Shown: positions 1 through 9,199 of the stretch, piece by piece
Layout: every line of letters begins with the position of its first letter
Numbering within the stretch: the first letter of the stretch is position 1
Origin: an uncultured Clostridia bacterium
Lineage (GTDB): Bacteria; Bacillota; Clostridia; Lachnospirales; Lachnospiraceae
Length of the DNA: 53,081 bases
Direction: 5' to 3'
Assembly: GCA_947385955.1 (NCBI GenBank)
Contig: CANDNA010000023.1
Span: forward strand, 1 to 53,081
Notes under the pieces: model-generated
What the model was told of the DNA's origin: nothing
The model's database searches: none
Seen by the model: only the letters and a program-made list of their open reading frames with translations
Program-made: the position numbers and the translations under genes

Positions 1-74
1 TCAGGGTGGTTTCGTTCGTGTAATTATGTGCAATAATTTGTTGGATTGCTATAATAATAGCAGTACTTACCTTT

Positions 75-1373
75 TTGGGAGTGCTTTTTTCTGAAAATAA
101 AGTATTTGCAGGGTTTTGCGGAGCTATTGCTGCAGTATTATCTCTACTATGGCCAGAGGAGATAGAAAATAATATTCCGACTAATGTTTCATATGTGGTG
201 GAAAGTGAAGAAAATGTATTGATAAGTGAGGAGTACATGGCAGAAGGTGAAAACAATGAACCAGAAGTTGAAAAGAATATATCAGAAAATAAAGAGAATG
301 GATCAGAAAATGAAAACAATGAATTAAAAGATGTAGAAGATAATTCTGACAATATAGAGACCAAAGCAGAAAGCGAAGAAACAGAAGCAGAAAGCGAAGA
401 AACAGAAGCAGAAAGCGAAGAAACAGAAGCAGAAGTTTTAGATAATAATAAAGGAGGTGACATTACAAATAAATATGAGGTAGAGGGTAATATTACATAT
501 GAAAAGCAAAGTATTAAATATAAGTTTGTACCACCTGTCAGCGGTTTATATAGATTTGATATATCAGAATTAAGAGATAATGCCAAAGTATATATCAACA
601 TATATAATGAGCTTAATGAAATAGTGAAAGAAAAAAGAGTTGGAAATGACGAAGGTGTTACTGTCAGTGGAATGAATGCAGGAGAAAAATATACAATAGA
701 GGTGGAACAATGGGATGGAAAAAGTAATTATAGTATGAAAATAGGATATCAGAATCCAACAATTGATGTTAGTGGTGTACAAATTATAATAGGAGCGATA
801 TCATATGTTGATCAGGTGAACGTTTATGAGTTTGTACCACCTGTCAGCGGACTGTATAGATTTGATATGTCAGAATTATATGATAATGCTAAAGTGGTGA
901 TTTGTGTCTATAATAGACTTAATGAAACTGTAAAGAAAGGAACAGTAGGGAATGGAGAAGGCATAACGGTTGAAGAAATGAATGCAGGAGAAAAGTATAC
1001 TGTAGAGGTGGAGCAATGGAGCGGGATAAGTAGTTATAATGTAATTGTAGGATATCAGAATCCTGAGGTAGATATTAGTAATACACAAAGTATAAGTGGA
1101 AATATAAGTTATCTGGATCAGGAAAATAATTATATGTTTATACCATTAAACAATGGAACATATAAATTTGAAGTATCAGAATTACAGGATGGTGCCACAG
1201 TAAAAGTTAAATTTTTTAATCGCCTCCATGAAAAAATAAAAGAAAGAGTAGTAGAAAATGGAGAAAGCATAGAGATAGAAAATATAAATGCAGGTGAACA
1301 ATATATGATAAAAGTAATGCAATGGCATGGAAAGAGCGATTATATTTTAAAATATGAATTATCAGAAGAATAA
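75..1373 (+). CDS. AT-rich acidic repeat protein with three ~102-residue beta-sandwich-like repeats
   Basis: I do not recognise a named family. The N-terminus is hydrophobic. It is followed by a Glu/Asn-rich acidic linker (about residues 50-135, with an ESEETEA tandem) and three homologous repeats of about 102 residues. Repeats 1 and 2 share FVPPVSGLYRFD and MNAGEKYT; repeat 3 is more diverged. The pattern suggests repeated beta-sandwich modules like pre-peptidase C-terminal domains, exposed outside the cell; that is inference. The frame is open from position 24, and codons 24-74 encode a further strongly hydrophobic stretch, but there is no ATG or GTG there and no ribosome site before the TTG at 75. 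The true 5' end is therefore probably broken or noncanonical. Base composition is far more AT-rich than all later genes, which suggests acquisition by transfer. Confidence 0.6.
   Translation: MGVLFSENKVFAGFCGAIAAVLSLLWPEEIENNIPTNVSYVVESEENVLISEEYMAEGENNEPEVEKNISENKENGSENENNELKDVEDNSDNIETKAESEETEAESEETEAESEETEAEVLDNNKGGDITNKYEVEGNITYEKQSIKYKFVPPVSGLYRFDISELRDNAKVYINIYNELNEIVKEKRVGNDEGVTVSGMNAGEKYTIEVEQWDGKSNYSMKIGYQNPTIDVSGVQIIIGAISYVDQVNVYEFVPPVSGLYRFDMSELYDNAKVVICVYNRLNETVKKGTVGNGEGITVEEMNAGEKYTVEVEQWSGISSYNVIVGYQNPEVDISNTQSISGNISYLDQENNYMFIPLNNGTYKFEVSELQDGATVKVKFFNRLHEKIKERVVENGESIEIENINAGEQYMIKVMQWHGKSDYILKYELSEE
366..434 (+). repeat. 21-bp in-frame tandem repeat, about 3.3 copies
   Basis: The unit gcagaaagcgaagaaacagaa occurs three times exactly (366-386, 387-407, 408-428) plus six further bases. 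It encodes AESEETE units in the acidic linker. Perfect copies suggest recent slippage and likely length variation between strains. Confidence 0.9.
484..1373 (+). repeat. Three diverged ~306-bp coding repeats
   Basis: The 20-base string starting at 525 recurs at 831, a spacing of 306 bp (102 codons). A third, more diverged unit runs from about 1090 to the stop. They form the C-terminal two thirds of the acidic repeat protein. Confidence 0.8.
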
Positions 1374-1382
1374 TTATTATAA

Positions 1383-1856
1383 AACAAATGTCAATATTAT
1401 ATCCATATCGGTACGCCGATCATAGCCATCGAATCCGGCTATATAGAAGCGCTGGGATGGAACCGGTATGGCGGATGGCGGATCGGCATCCGCAGCTTTG
1501 ACCGGAAACGGTATTACTATTATGCCCATCTGCGCCAGAATTTTCCTTACAATCAGGCTCTGGAGGAAGGCAGTGTGGTGACGGCCGGGGATGTGATCGG
1601 TTATATGGGGCATACGGGCTACAGCGATACGGAAAATGTCAATAACATCAAAGTGGTGCACCTTCACTGGGGGATGCAGTTGATCTTTGATGAATCTCAG
1701 AAGGACAGCAATCATGAAATCTGGATTGACTGTTATCAGCTTACAAAATTCCTGTATCAGAACCGGTGTGAAACCGAAAAAGACGAAGAGACAAAAGAAT
1801 GGCACAGAATTTGCGATATGAAGGATCCGTCTGTTGACAAATATTTGAAGAACTGA
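1383..1856 (+). pseudogene. 5'-truncated M23-family peptidase (LytM/lysostaphin type)
   Basis: From about 1404 the frame reads HIGTPIIAIESGYIEALGW, then RYYYYAHL and VVHLHWGMQL. These match the second half of an M23 metallopeptidase domain: the YAHL strand and the HxHxG zinc/catalytic motif. The beginning of the domain, including the first zinc His and Asp and any signal peptide, is missing. The frame is closed by a stop at 1380-1382, next to the preceding AT-rich gene. About 150 residues remain, and the only in-frame ATG/GTG is deep inside. GC content changes abruptly at the junction (about 1383-1405). I read it as a gene remnant truncated by insertion or recombination, unlikely to be active. 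Confidence 0.75.
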
Positions 1857-1901
1857 TAAAGTAATACTATTACAATAATTGCGAAATGAGAGGGAGAAGC
1901 G

Positions 1902-2447
1902 ATGGAACAAAAGAAAACAATGAGAGCAAGAAAATGGTCCGTATTGATTGCAGTAATGCTGATTGTGACGATGCTGGCAGGCTGTGGTTCCGCAGCACAG
2001 GCAGAGTTTGTGGCGCCCAATGGCAGCTACAGCATTATGATGGATGAAACCTGGAGTGCGGAGGATATGTATGACGACAGCATTCTTGCTATTTTCAGCA
2101 AGGATGAGACCAGGGGCATTGTTGTGATGCAGTTCCCCAAAGAAGGCTTTGAGGACTATTACTCCGGTATTGATGATATCAAAATGGCTGTAGAGCTTAC
2201 TTTTGATATGAACGCAGTGACGAGTGCAGATGCACCGGCCAGCGTTCCGGGCATGTCAAATGTATGTGCGGATACCAGCAGTGTGACTATGGAAGGTCAG
2301 ACAGAAGAGTGCTACACGGTTTATGGTGAGACAGATTATGCATATTATTCCATCCTTTATATGGCAAAGAAGGTAACAGACAAGAGACTGGAGAAATTCC
2401 ATACAGTATGTGCAAGTTTTTCTGAAAAGGCATCAGGGGCCGAATAA
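1902..2447 (+). CDS. Small lipoprotein, paralogue of the next gene's N-terminal half
   Basis: This is a 181-residue predicted lipoprotein. It has a basic start, a hydrophobic segment and the lipobox LAGC with the lipidated Cys at 28. The ribosome site gagggagaa lies upstream. The mature part (about 150 residues) begins with APNGSYSIMMDETW. It shares a layout with the following gene: a Trp near the start, RGI(V/M)V(M/L)QFPK, PGM, CYxVYGETxYA and a terminal VCASF. The fold may be PsbP-like, but that is inference and no function can be assigned. It sits 45 bp after the peptidase remnant and is followed by a terminator at 2525. Confidence 0.8.
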   Translation: MEQKKTMRARKWSVLIAVMLIVTMLAGCGSAAQAEFVAPNGSYSIMMDETWSAEDMYDDSILAIFSKDETRGIVVMQFPKEGFEDYYSGIDDIKMAVELTFDMNAVTSADAPASVPGMSNVCADTSSVTMEGQTEECYTVYGETDYAYYSILYMAKKVTDKRLEKFHTVCASFSEKASGAE

Positions 2448-2524
2448 GATAAGCCGGCGGAAACGGACTGAGGATTCAGGCCGGGTACTGATATGAGAAA
2501 AACGGACTGTTGCAGAGTGAAGGA

Positions 2525-2564
2525 AAGCAGTATCAGGCATTGGGCCGGATACTGCTTCTTTTTT
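2525..2564 (+). terminator. Rho-independent terminator
   Basis: A perfect 10-bp stem (2525-2534 with 2548-2557) is followed by a T-run at 2559-2564. It separates the two lipoprotein genes. Confidence 0.85.
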
Positions 2565-2648
2565 CATAACAATAGAAAGTTCCTGCAGAATGCTTTCTGT
2601 TGTCTGTGGCAGAGGCGTTCTGTCACCGGGAGAAAGGCGGGGAGGTAA

Positions 2649-3950
2649 ATGAAGCGAAGAATACGACAGAGAAGTATAGCGTGGGTATGTCTGGCATGCC
2701 TGCTGTCAGCAGTGCTGCTGACAGGCTGCGGGTCGAAAAAAGAAAAGAAAGTTTATACCGTGGAAAATGAAACTTTCAGCATTGAGATGGACGGTGACTG
2801 GGTGCAGGAGGACGGGGCGATTGATGAATTCCTGTGTCTGGTCAGCCAAAACGGCCATAGAGGTATTATGGTACTGCAGTTTCCGAAGGCAGAAGGCTAT
2901 GATATGGACATTGTGAGAGAAAAACTGGAAAGGATGCTGCAGATTGATTTTCTGGAAAACGAAAGGACGCCGGAAGAGATTCCGGGCATGCAGAATCTGG
3001 AGGCATATACGGGGACTGTAATGGAAGCAGAGGATATGACAGGGGAGGAGGAAGCGCCCTGCTATATCGTATATGGGGAAACAGAGTATGCATCGTATGC
3101 ATTTCTCTATGTGACGGATGAGATCACACCCAAACGGATCCGGCTGTTCGGAGAGGTATGCGCCAGCTTTGCCGAGAATGCGCCAAAAGGGGAAAGCCCT
3201 GAAGAGAAAGAGATCCTGAGAGAAGAAGGTTCTGCAGGACAGGAAGAATCCGGGAATGAAATCTGGGAAGAAATTCCTGAAGAAGTGAGCGGTTCTTCCA
3301 CGGTGATGTGGTTCAATGCGGTCAGTGCGGTTCCGGCCTGCCGTCTGGGTCTTGATTACAGGCAGTTTGGCGGATTTATGTTAACAGAGAAAGACAGAGC
3401 TTTGCTGCGGGAGCTTTTAGAGGAAACCTGGGATGTTACGGATAAAGAAAGTGCGGATGAAGCGCTGGAATGGCTGCTTTCAGAAGGAAACCAGGAAGAA
3501 TTTGCCGAAGTTATGGAAGAGTTTGGGGAAACGCTGGAAGGGATAAAAGAAGTAGAGCCAAAGGACCGGGGAGCGTGGATCTATGAAAACTATGAAGTGG
3601 AAGAGGAAAACGCGCATCTGTGGGCAGAGTGGTACAATCTCTATGAGGAACAGGGAAAACTGGCGATAGCGGCATGGGATTACAGCCGCGCTATGTCATT
3701 TCTTGGATTTTTCTATGTTGCCGGTTATTATACCCGGGAAGAGGCGCTGGATAAGGCGCTGGAGACAGCGGAAAAGATACAGGGTTCCTGGGATTCCTGG
3801 GATGCATTTATGGCCAGCTACTTTGTGGGAAGTGAATGGAGCTCCGAAGAGGACAGCAGTGATCTGCAGGAGATTTATAATGAACTGAAAGAGGAAGAGG
3901 ACAGTCTGTACGGGCTGGACTGGAATCTGGAGTTTGAAAAGAACTGGTAG
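2649..3950 (+). CDS. Lipoprotein with C-terminal DUF1266-like domain
   Basis: A 433-residue lipoprotein with lipobox LTGC (Cys 27) and the ribosome site ggggagg. Residues about 35-175 are homologous to the preceding 181-residue lipoprotein. An acidic linker follows. The region from about 220 to 410 resembles DUF1266: AWDYSRAMSFLGFFYVAGYY, then TREEALDKALETAEKIQ and SWDSWDAFMASYFVGSEW, a layout known from DUF1266 proteins (Asp/Trp pair, EEA helix, SW motif). The role of DUF1266 is not established. The domain is usually cytoplasmic, so its display behind a lipobox is odd. No terminator is apparent before the next promoter at 4028. Confidence 0.75.
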   Translation: MKRRIRQRSIAWVCLACLLSAVLLTGCGSKKEKKVYTVENETFSIEMDGDWVQEDGAIDEFLCLVSQNGHRGIMVLQFPKAEGYDMDIVREKLERMLQIDFLENERTPEEIPGMQNLEAYTGTVMEAEDMTGEEEAPCYIVYGETEYASYAFLYVTDEITPKRIRLFGEVCASFAENAPKGESPEEKEILREEGSAGQEESGNEIWEEIPEEVSGSSTVMWFNAVSAVPACRLGLDYRQFGGFMLTEKDRALLRELLEETWDVTDKESADEALEWLLSEGNQEEFAEVMEEFGETLEGIKEVEPKDRGAWIYENYEVEEENAHLWAEWYNLYEEQGKLAIAAWDYSRAMSFLGFFYVAGYYTREEALDKALETAEKIQGSWDSWDAFMASYFVGSEWSSEEDSSDLQEIYNELKEEEDSLYGLDWNLEFEKNW

Positions 3951-4027
3951 GGGAAGGGATAGCGGATTTTGGGCACGGGAAACGGGAAAAATTCTAAATA
4001 TTTATCCGTTTGCAGGGCTTAAAATCG

Positions 4028-4056
4028 TTGCAAAATAGGGTACCCTATGATACAAT
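4028..4056 (+). promoter_or_regulatory. Sigma-A promoter of the butyryl-CoA operon
   Basis: A TTGCAA -35 box (4028-4033) and a TACAAT -10 box (4051-4056) are separated by 17 bp. It lies 85 bp upstream of thlA. Confidence 0.8.
4035..4048. promoter_or_regulatory. 14-bp perfect palindrome in the promoter spacer (candidate operator)
   Basis: The sequence atagggtaccctat is its own reverse complement. It lies wholly between the -35 and -10 boxes, so a bound protein would block RNA polymerase. It does not match the Rex consensus (TTGTTAA-type arms). The cognate regulator is unknown. Confidence 0.5.
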
Positions 4057-4140
4057 AACAACGACGGACAATGATAAAAAAATAACAATCAAACAGCGTC
4101 CGAAAAACAGGCAGTATATTGAAAATGGAGGAAATCGTAA

Positions 4141-5319
4141 ATGGCAAAAAAGATTGTATTAGCAGGTGCATGCCGTACCGCAATCGGAACTATGGGTGGT
4201 TCTTTAAGTACGACTCCGGCAGTTGAGCTGGGAGCTATTGTAATCAAGGAGGCGCTGCAGAGGGCAGGGGTTGCTCCGGATCAGGTGGATCATGTATATA
4301 TGGGGTGCGTGATTCAGGCAGGACTGGGACAGAATGTGGCACGCCAGTCAGCTGTAAAAGCAGGACTTCCTATCGAAGTACCGGCAGTGACCACGAATGT
4401 GGTATGCGGTTCCGGTCTGAACAGTGTCAATATGGCTGCACAGATGATTCTGGCAGGAGATGCCGATGTGGTGGTTGCAGGCGGTATGGAAAATATGTCT
4501 ATGGCTCCTTATGCAGTTCCTCAGGGCCGTTACGGATACAGAATGAACAATGGCGTTTTGGTGGATACCATGATCAAGGATGCATTGTGGGACGCTTTCA
4601 ATGATTATCATATGATTACCACCGCAGACAATATCTGCAGAGAATGGGGACTGACCAGAGAAGAGTTGGACGAGTTTGCATTAAAGAGCCAGTTAAAGGC
4701 AGAAGAAGCACAGAAAACGGGCGCTTTCGAAAAAGAGATCGTTCCGGTTATGGTAAAGAAGAAAAAAGAAATGGTGGAATTCAAAGTGGACGAGGGTCCT
4801 CGTGCCGGCTCTACCATTGAAGGCCTTCAGAAACTGCGTGCCATCAATAAGGACGGCTTTGTGACAGCAGGCAATGCTTCCGGTATCAATGACGGTGCGG
4901 CAGCCATTGTTGTCATGAGCGAAGAGAAGGCAAAAGAACTGGGCGTAACACCGATGGCTACCTGGGTGGCAGGCGCACTGGCAGGCGTAAGGCCCGAAGT
5001 GATGGGGATTGGCCCTGTTGCCGCAACCAGAAAGGTTATGGCCAAGACAGGTTATAAGATTGAGGACTTTGATATTATTGAAGCAAATGAAGCATTTGCG
5101 GCACAGTCCGTTGCAGTGGGCAAAGACCTGGGCATTGACGTAGACAGACAGCTCAATCCGAACGGCGGCGCAATTGCACTGGGACATCCGGTAGGCGCAT
5201 CAGGCTGCCGTATCCTTGTGACACTGCTTTACGGTATGCAGGCAAGAGGAGCCAAGAAAGGTCTTGCTACGCTTTGCATCGGCGGCGGCATGGGCTGCTC
5301 CACAATCGTAGAAATGTAA
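4141..5319 (+). CDS. thlA: Acetyl-CoA acetyltransferase (thiolase)
   Basis: Condenses two acetyl-CoA to acetoacetyl-CoA, the first step of butyryl-CoA synthesis, in the cytoplasm. The 392-residue length is normal for biosynthetic thiolases. Nucleophile Cys89 lies in [10 protein letters not shown], His349 in [14 protein letters not shown] and the second catalytic Cys379 in CIGGGMG. The start is set by the ribosome site ggaggaaatcgta directly before the ATG. It is the first gene of the operon, and a 135-bp gap with two hairpins follows before crt. Confidence 0.97.
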   Translation: MAKKIVLAGACRTAIGTMGGSLSTTPAVELGAIVIKEALQRAGVAPDQVDHVYMGCVIQAGLGQNVARQSAVKAGLPIEVPAVTTNVVCGSGLNSVNMAAQMILAGDADVVVAGGMENMSMAPYAVPQGRYGYRMNNGVLVDTMIKDALWDAFNDYHMITTADNICREWGLTREELDEFALKSQLKAEEAQKTGAFEKEIVPVMVKKKKEMVEFKVDEGPRAGSTIEGLQKLRAINKDGFVTAGNASGINDGAAAIVVMSEEKAKELGVTPMATWVAGALAGVRPEVMGIGPVAATRKVMAKTGYKIEDFDIIEANEAFAAQSVAVGKDLGIDVDRQLNPNGGAIALGHPVGASGCRILVTLLYGMQARGAKKGLATLCIGGGMGCSTIVEM

Positions 5320-5330
5320 CAGACTGATAT

Positions 5331-5397
5331 AGCCGGGGAAATGCGAGTTTTCCCGGCTCTGTCCGTGATAGTGACATAAGCGGCCGGTTCCCGGCCG
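5331..5397 (+). other. Two GC-rich hairpins between thlA and crt
   Basis: One imperfect stem pairs about 5331-5341 with 5348-5358. A second is a perfect 7-bp stem (5381-5387 with 5391-5397) around a 3-base loop. Neither is followed by a U-run, so RNA processing, 3'-end protection or partial attenuation is more likely than full termination. Confidence 0.5.
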
Positions 5398-5454
5398 GCT
5401 GTAGGCGGTTATCCTATACCGCAAAAGAGAAAGAGTCAAAAAGGAGATAATATC

Positions 5455-6240
5455 ATGGAATTTATTTTATATGAGCAGAAGGGTGCCATCGGCATTCTTA
5501 CCATCAATCGTGAGAAGGCGCTGAATGCATTGAATTCCACAGTTCTGGAAGAGCTTTCCGAGGCGCTGGACAATGTGAATCTGGATGAGGTAAGATGCCT
5601 GATCCTCACAGGCGCAGGGCAGAAATCTTTTGTGGCAGGCGCTGACATCGGGGAAATGAGCACACTGACAAAAGCAGAGGGAGAAGCCTTCGGAAAGAAG
5701 GGAAATGATGTATTCCGTAAGCTGGAAACCTTCCCGATTCCGGTGATTGCTGCCATCAATGGTTTTGCGCTGGGCGGTGGCTGCGAGATTTCCATGAGCT
5801 GTGACATCAGAATCTGTTCTGACAATGCTGTGTTCGGCCAGCCTGAAGTGGGACTGGGCATTACTCCCGGTTTTGGCGGCACACAGAGGCTTGCGCGTCT
5901 GGTAGGTGCAGGTATGGCAAAACAGATGATTTATACGGCAAGAAACATCAAGGCGGAGGAAGCGCTCAGGATCGGTCTTGTCAATGCGGTTTATTCTCAG
6001 GAAGAGCTGATGCCGGCGGCAGAGAAGATGGCAAACGGCATTGCAAAGAATGCACCCATCGCAGTGCGCAACTGCAAAAAGGCGATCAACGAAGGCCTTG
6101 ATGTAGATATGGATCAGGCGATTGTGATCGAAGAAAAGCTGTTTGGCGACTGTTTTGAAACAGAAGATCAGAAATACGGGATGGCATTTTTCCTTGACAA
6201 AAATAAAGAAAAGGTAAAAGAGCCGTTTAAAAACTGCTAA
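5455..6240 (+). CDS. crt: Enoyl-CoA hydratase / crotonase
   Basis: Dehydrates 3-hydroxybutyryl-CoA to crotonyl-CoA. This is a 261-residue crotonase-fold protein with the oxyanion-hole segment FVAGADIGEM and the catalytic glutamates Glu111 (GFALGGGCE) and Glu131 (GQPEVGLGITPGFGG). The ribosome site is aaggag, 9 bases before the ATG. It lies between thlA and hbd, as in clostridial bcs operons. Confidence 0.96.
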   Translation: MEFILYEQKGAIGILTINREKALNALNSTVLEELSEALDNVNLDEVRCLILTGAGQKSFVAGADIGEMSTLTKAEGEAFGKKGNDVFRKLETFPIPVIAAINGFALGGGCEISMSCDIRICSDNAVFGQPEVGLGITPGFGGTQRLARLVGAGMAKQMIYTARNIKAEEALRIGLVNAVYSQEELMPAAEKMANGIAKNAPIAVRNCKKAINEGLDVDMDQAIVIEEKLFGDCFETEDQKYGMAFFLDKNKEKVKEPFKNC

Positions 6241-6315
6241 GTTATGTGACAGGTGCGGGAAGCTGCACTGGAGTGCGGCTTCGTCGCATACTATAAAATT
6301 TCAGGAGGAGAGACC

Positions 6316-7155
6316 ATGAAAGTAGGTATTATCGGTGCAGGAACTATGGGTTCTGGAATCGCGCAGGCATTTGCGCAGACAGAAGGATACGAAGTATTCT
6401 TATGCGATATCAATGAAGAATTCGCAGCAAACGGAAAGAACAAGATTGCAAAGGGGTTTGAAAAAAGAGTTGCCAAAGGTAAAATGGCACAGGAAGATGC
6501 AGACAAGATTCTGGCAAAGATCACAACCGGCGTAAAGACCATCTGCACAGACTGCGATCTGATCGTAGAGGCTGCTCTGGAAGTTATGGATATTAAGAAA
6601 CAGACATTTAAAGAGCTGGAAGACATCTGCAAGGATGACTGTATTTTTGCTACCAATACTTCTTCTCTGTCTATTACGGAGATCGGTTCCGGCATTAACC
6701 GTCCTGTTATCGGTATGCATTTCTTCAATCCTGCTCCGGTTATGAAACTGGTGGAAGTGATTGCAGGTCTGAATACACCGGCAGAGACTGTTGATACAAT
6801 TAAGAAGATTTCCGAAGAAATCGGTAAGACTCCCGTACAGGTTGAGGAAGCTGCCGGATTCGTTGTAAACAGGATTCTGATTCCCATGATTAATGAAGCT
6901 GTCAGCATTTACGCAGACGGCGTTGCCAGCGTGGAAGGTATTGACACGGCAATGAAGCTGGGTGCCAACCATCCTATGGGCCCCCTTGAGCTGGGTGATC
7001 TGGTAGGTCTGGATATCTGCCTTGCTATTATGGAAGTTCTCTACAATGAGACAGGCGATTCCAAATATCGTCCTCATCCGCTTCTGAGAAAGATGGTCCG
7101 CGGCGGCCTGCTTGGACGTAAGACAGGCAAGGGCTTCTATGATTACAGTAAATAA
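6316..7155 (+). CDS. hbd: 3-hydroxybutyryl-CoA dehydrogenase
   Basis: Reduces acetoacetyl-CoA to 3-hydroxybutyryl-CoA with NAD(P)H. The N-terminal Rossmann motif is [18 protein letters not shown]. The catalytic His-containing segment [17 protein letters not shown] and the C-terminal helical domain ([12 protein letters not shown]) are both present. The start at 6316 is chosen because aggaggaga precedes this ATG and the glycine-rich loop then begins at residue 4; an in-frame ATG at 6253 would add 21 unrelated residues. The resulting 279 residues is typical of the family. Confidence 0.96.
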   Translation: MKVGIIGAGTMGSGIAQAFAQTEGYEVFLCDINEEFAANGKNKIAKGFEKRVAKGKMAQEDADKILAKITTGVKTICTDCDLIVEAALEVMDIKKQTFKELEDICKDDCIFATNTSSLSITEIGSGINRPVIGMHFFNPAPVMKLVEVIAGLNTPAETVDTIKKISEEIGKTPVQVEEAAGFVVNRILIPMINEAVSIYADGVASVEGIDTAMKLGANHPMGPLELGDLVGLDICLAIMEVLYNETGDSKYRPHPLLRKMVRGGLLGRKTGKGFYDYSK

Positions 7156-7181
7156 ACGAAAATGATGGAGGAATAAGAATC

Positions 7182-8333
7182 ATGGATTTTACTTTGAGCA
7201 AAGAACATGAAATGGCGAGGACGTTATTCAGAGAGTTCGCCGAAAAAGAAGTAAAGCCTCTGGCTCAGGAGGTGGATGAAACAGAAGTGTTCCCCAGAGG
7301 AACGGTTGATAAAATGGCCAAATACGGTTTCCTGGGAATTCCGGTTCCCAAGGAATACGGCGGACAGGGCTGTGATCCCCTGACCTATGCTATGTGTGTG
7401 GAAGAGCTTTCCAAAGTATGCGGTACCACAGGTGTTATCGTTTCCGCACATACTTCTCTGTGCATTGACCCGATCATGACCTATGGTACGGAAGAGCAGA
7501 AGCAGAAATACGTAGTGCCGCTGGCAAAGGGTGAGAAGCTGGGCGCTTTCGGCCTGACAGAACCCGGTGCAGGTACGGATGCCCAGGGACAGCAGACAAA
7601 GGCTGTTCTGGATGGTGACGAATGGGTATTGAACGGCAGCAAATGCTTCATTACCAATGGCAAAGAAGCGGATGTGTACATTGTCATTGCCGTAACAGGC
7701 AAGGTGGAAAAGCGCGGCAGAATCCAGAAAGAAATTTCCGCATTTATCGTAGAAAAAGGAACACCGGGATTCTCCTTTGGTACCAAGGAAAACAAAATGG
7801 GTATCCGCGGTTCCTCCACATATGAACTGATTTTCACAGACTGCAGAATCCCCAAGGAAAATCTTCTTGGACAGAAGGGCAAGGGCTTTGCTATTGCAAT
7901 GCATACACTGGACGGCGGACGTATCGGTATCGCTGCACAGGCTCTGGGTATTGCAGAAGGCGCTCTGGAAACTACCATTGCCTATGTAAAAGAAAGAAAG
8001 CAGTTTGGCAGATCCATCGCACAGTTCCAGAATACACAGTTCCAGTTAGCTGACATGGCTACCAAGGTAGAGGCTGCTCAGCTCCTGGTATACAAGGCAG
8101 CGATGGCAAAAGCAACACAGAAGGTATATTCCGTAGAAGCAGCCAAGGCAAAATTATATGCGGCAGAGGTTGCTATGGAAGTGACCACCAAGTGCGTACA
8201 GCTCCACGGTGGATATGGCTACATCAGAGAATACGATGTAGAGCGTATGATGCGCGATGCCAAGATTACAGAAATCTATGAAGGCACCAGCGAAGTACAG
8301 CGTATGGTTATCAGCGGTGCACTGCTGAAATAG
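7182..8333 (+). CDS. bcd: Butyryl-CoA dehydrogenase (short-chain acyl-CoA dehydrogenase)
   Basis: Reduces crotonyl-CoA to butyryl-CoA. In clostridia this is coupled through EtfAB flavin-based electron bifurcation to ferredoxin reduction. The 383-residue FAD protein has FGLTEPGAGTDA, the ACAD signature GIRGSSTYEL, the C-terminal QLHGGYGYIREYDVER and the catalytic base Glu367 in IYEGTSEVQ. The ribosome site is ggagga. It lies 26 bp after hbd and 60 bp before etfB, so a Bcd-Etf complex is very likely. Confidence 0.96.
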   Translation: MDFTLSKEHEMARTLFREFAEKEVKPLAQEVDETEVFPRGTVDKMAKYGFLGIPVPKEYGGQGCDPLTYAMCVEELSKVCGTTGVIVSAHTSLCIDPIMTYGTEEQKQKYVVPLAKGEKLGAFGLTEPGAGTDAQGQQTKAVLDGDEWVLNGSKCFITNGKEADVYIVIAVTGKVEKRGRIQKEISAFIVEKGTPGFSFGTKENKMGIRGSSTYELIFTDCRIPKENLLGQKGKGFAIAMHTLDGGRIGIAAQALGIAEGALETTIAYVKERKQFGRSIAQFQNTQFQLADMATKVEAAQLLVYKAAMAKATQKVYSVEAAKAKLYAAEVAMEVTTKCVQLHGGYGYIREYDVERMMRDAKITEIYEGTSEVQRMVISGALLK

Positions 8334-8393
8334 GCAGGAGCTGACATTTGCGTTGGAAAGGATAGAAAGAAAAATATAAGGAGAGAAAATACA

Positions 8394-9179
8394 ATGAAAA
8401 TCGTTGTTTGTATTAAACAGGTGCCTGATACAAAGGGTGGCGTGAAGTTTAACCCGGATGGTACACTTGACAGAGCGGCAATGCTTGCAATCATGAATCC
8501 GGATGACAAAGCCGGACTGGAGGCTGCACTGAGATTAAAAGATCAGTATGGCGCAGAAGTAACAGTACTGACAATGGGACTTCCCAAAGCAACAGATGTT
8601 CTCCGTGAAGCGATTGCTATGGGTGCAGACAAGGGAATCCTTGTTACCGACAGGGTGCTGGGCGGTGCAGATACATGGGCGACTTCCACCACAATCGCCG
8701 GTGCTATCAGAAATCTGGAGTATGATCTGATCATCACAGGACGTCAGGCAATCGACGGTGATACTGCACAGGTAGGTCCTCAGATCGCAGAGCATCTGCA
8801 GATCCCCGTGATCTCTTATGCACAGGATATCAAAGTAGACGGCAATACGGTGACTGTACAGCGTCAGTATGATGACAGATATCATGTACTGGAAGTACAG
8901 ATGCCCTGCCTGATTACAGCTCTTTCCGAATTGAATGAGCCCAGATATATGACACCCGGCGGTATCTTTGATGCCTGCAGGTCAGAGATTACCACATGGG
9001 GCAGAGCAGATCTGAAGGATGTGGATGACAGCAATCTGGGTCTGGCAGGTTCTCCTACCAAGATCGCAAAGGCATCCGATAAGGTGCGCAAAGGCGCAGG
9101 CGAGAAGGTTGTACCGGATTCTCCCGAAGATGCAGTTGCATACATTGTTGGTAAATTCAAAGAGAAACATGTCATTTAA
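8394..9179 (+). CDS. etfB: Electron transfer flavoprotein beta subunit
   Basis: Small Etf subunit, 261 residues, that carries electrons for Bcd. It has the family start MKIVVCIKQVPDT, an adenine-nucleotide/FAD-binding segment GADKGILVTD, and the recognition-loop region around ALSELNEPRYMTP. The ribosome site is aaggagag. It is followed after 20 bp by etfA. Clustering with bcd, hbd and crt supports the bifurcating type found in butyrate producers. Confidence 0.95.
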   Translation: MKIVVCIKQVPDTKGGVKFNPDGTLDRAAMLAIMNPDDKAGLEAALRLKDQYGAEVTVLTMGLPKATDVLREAIAMGADKGILVTDRVLGGADTWATSTTIAGAIRNLEYDLIITGRQAIDGDTAQVGPQIAEHLQIPVISYAQDIKVDGNTVTVQRQYDDRYHVLEVQMPCLITALSELNEPRYMTPGGIFDACRSEITTWGRADLKDVDDSNLGLAGSPTKIAKASDKVRKGAGEKVVPDSPEDAVAYIVGKFKEKHVI

Positions 9180-9199
9180 TAAATAAGGTGGTGAACAAG

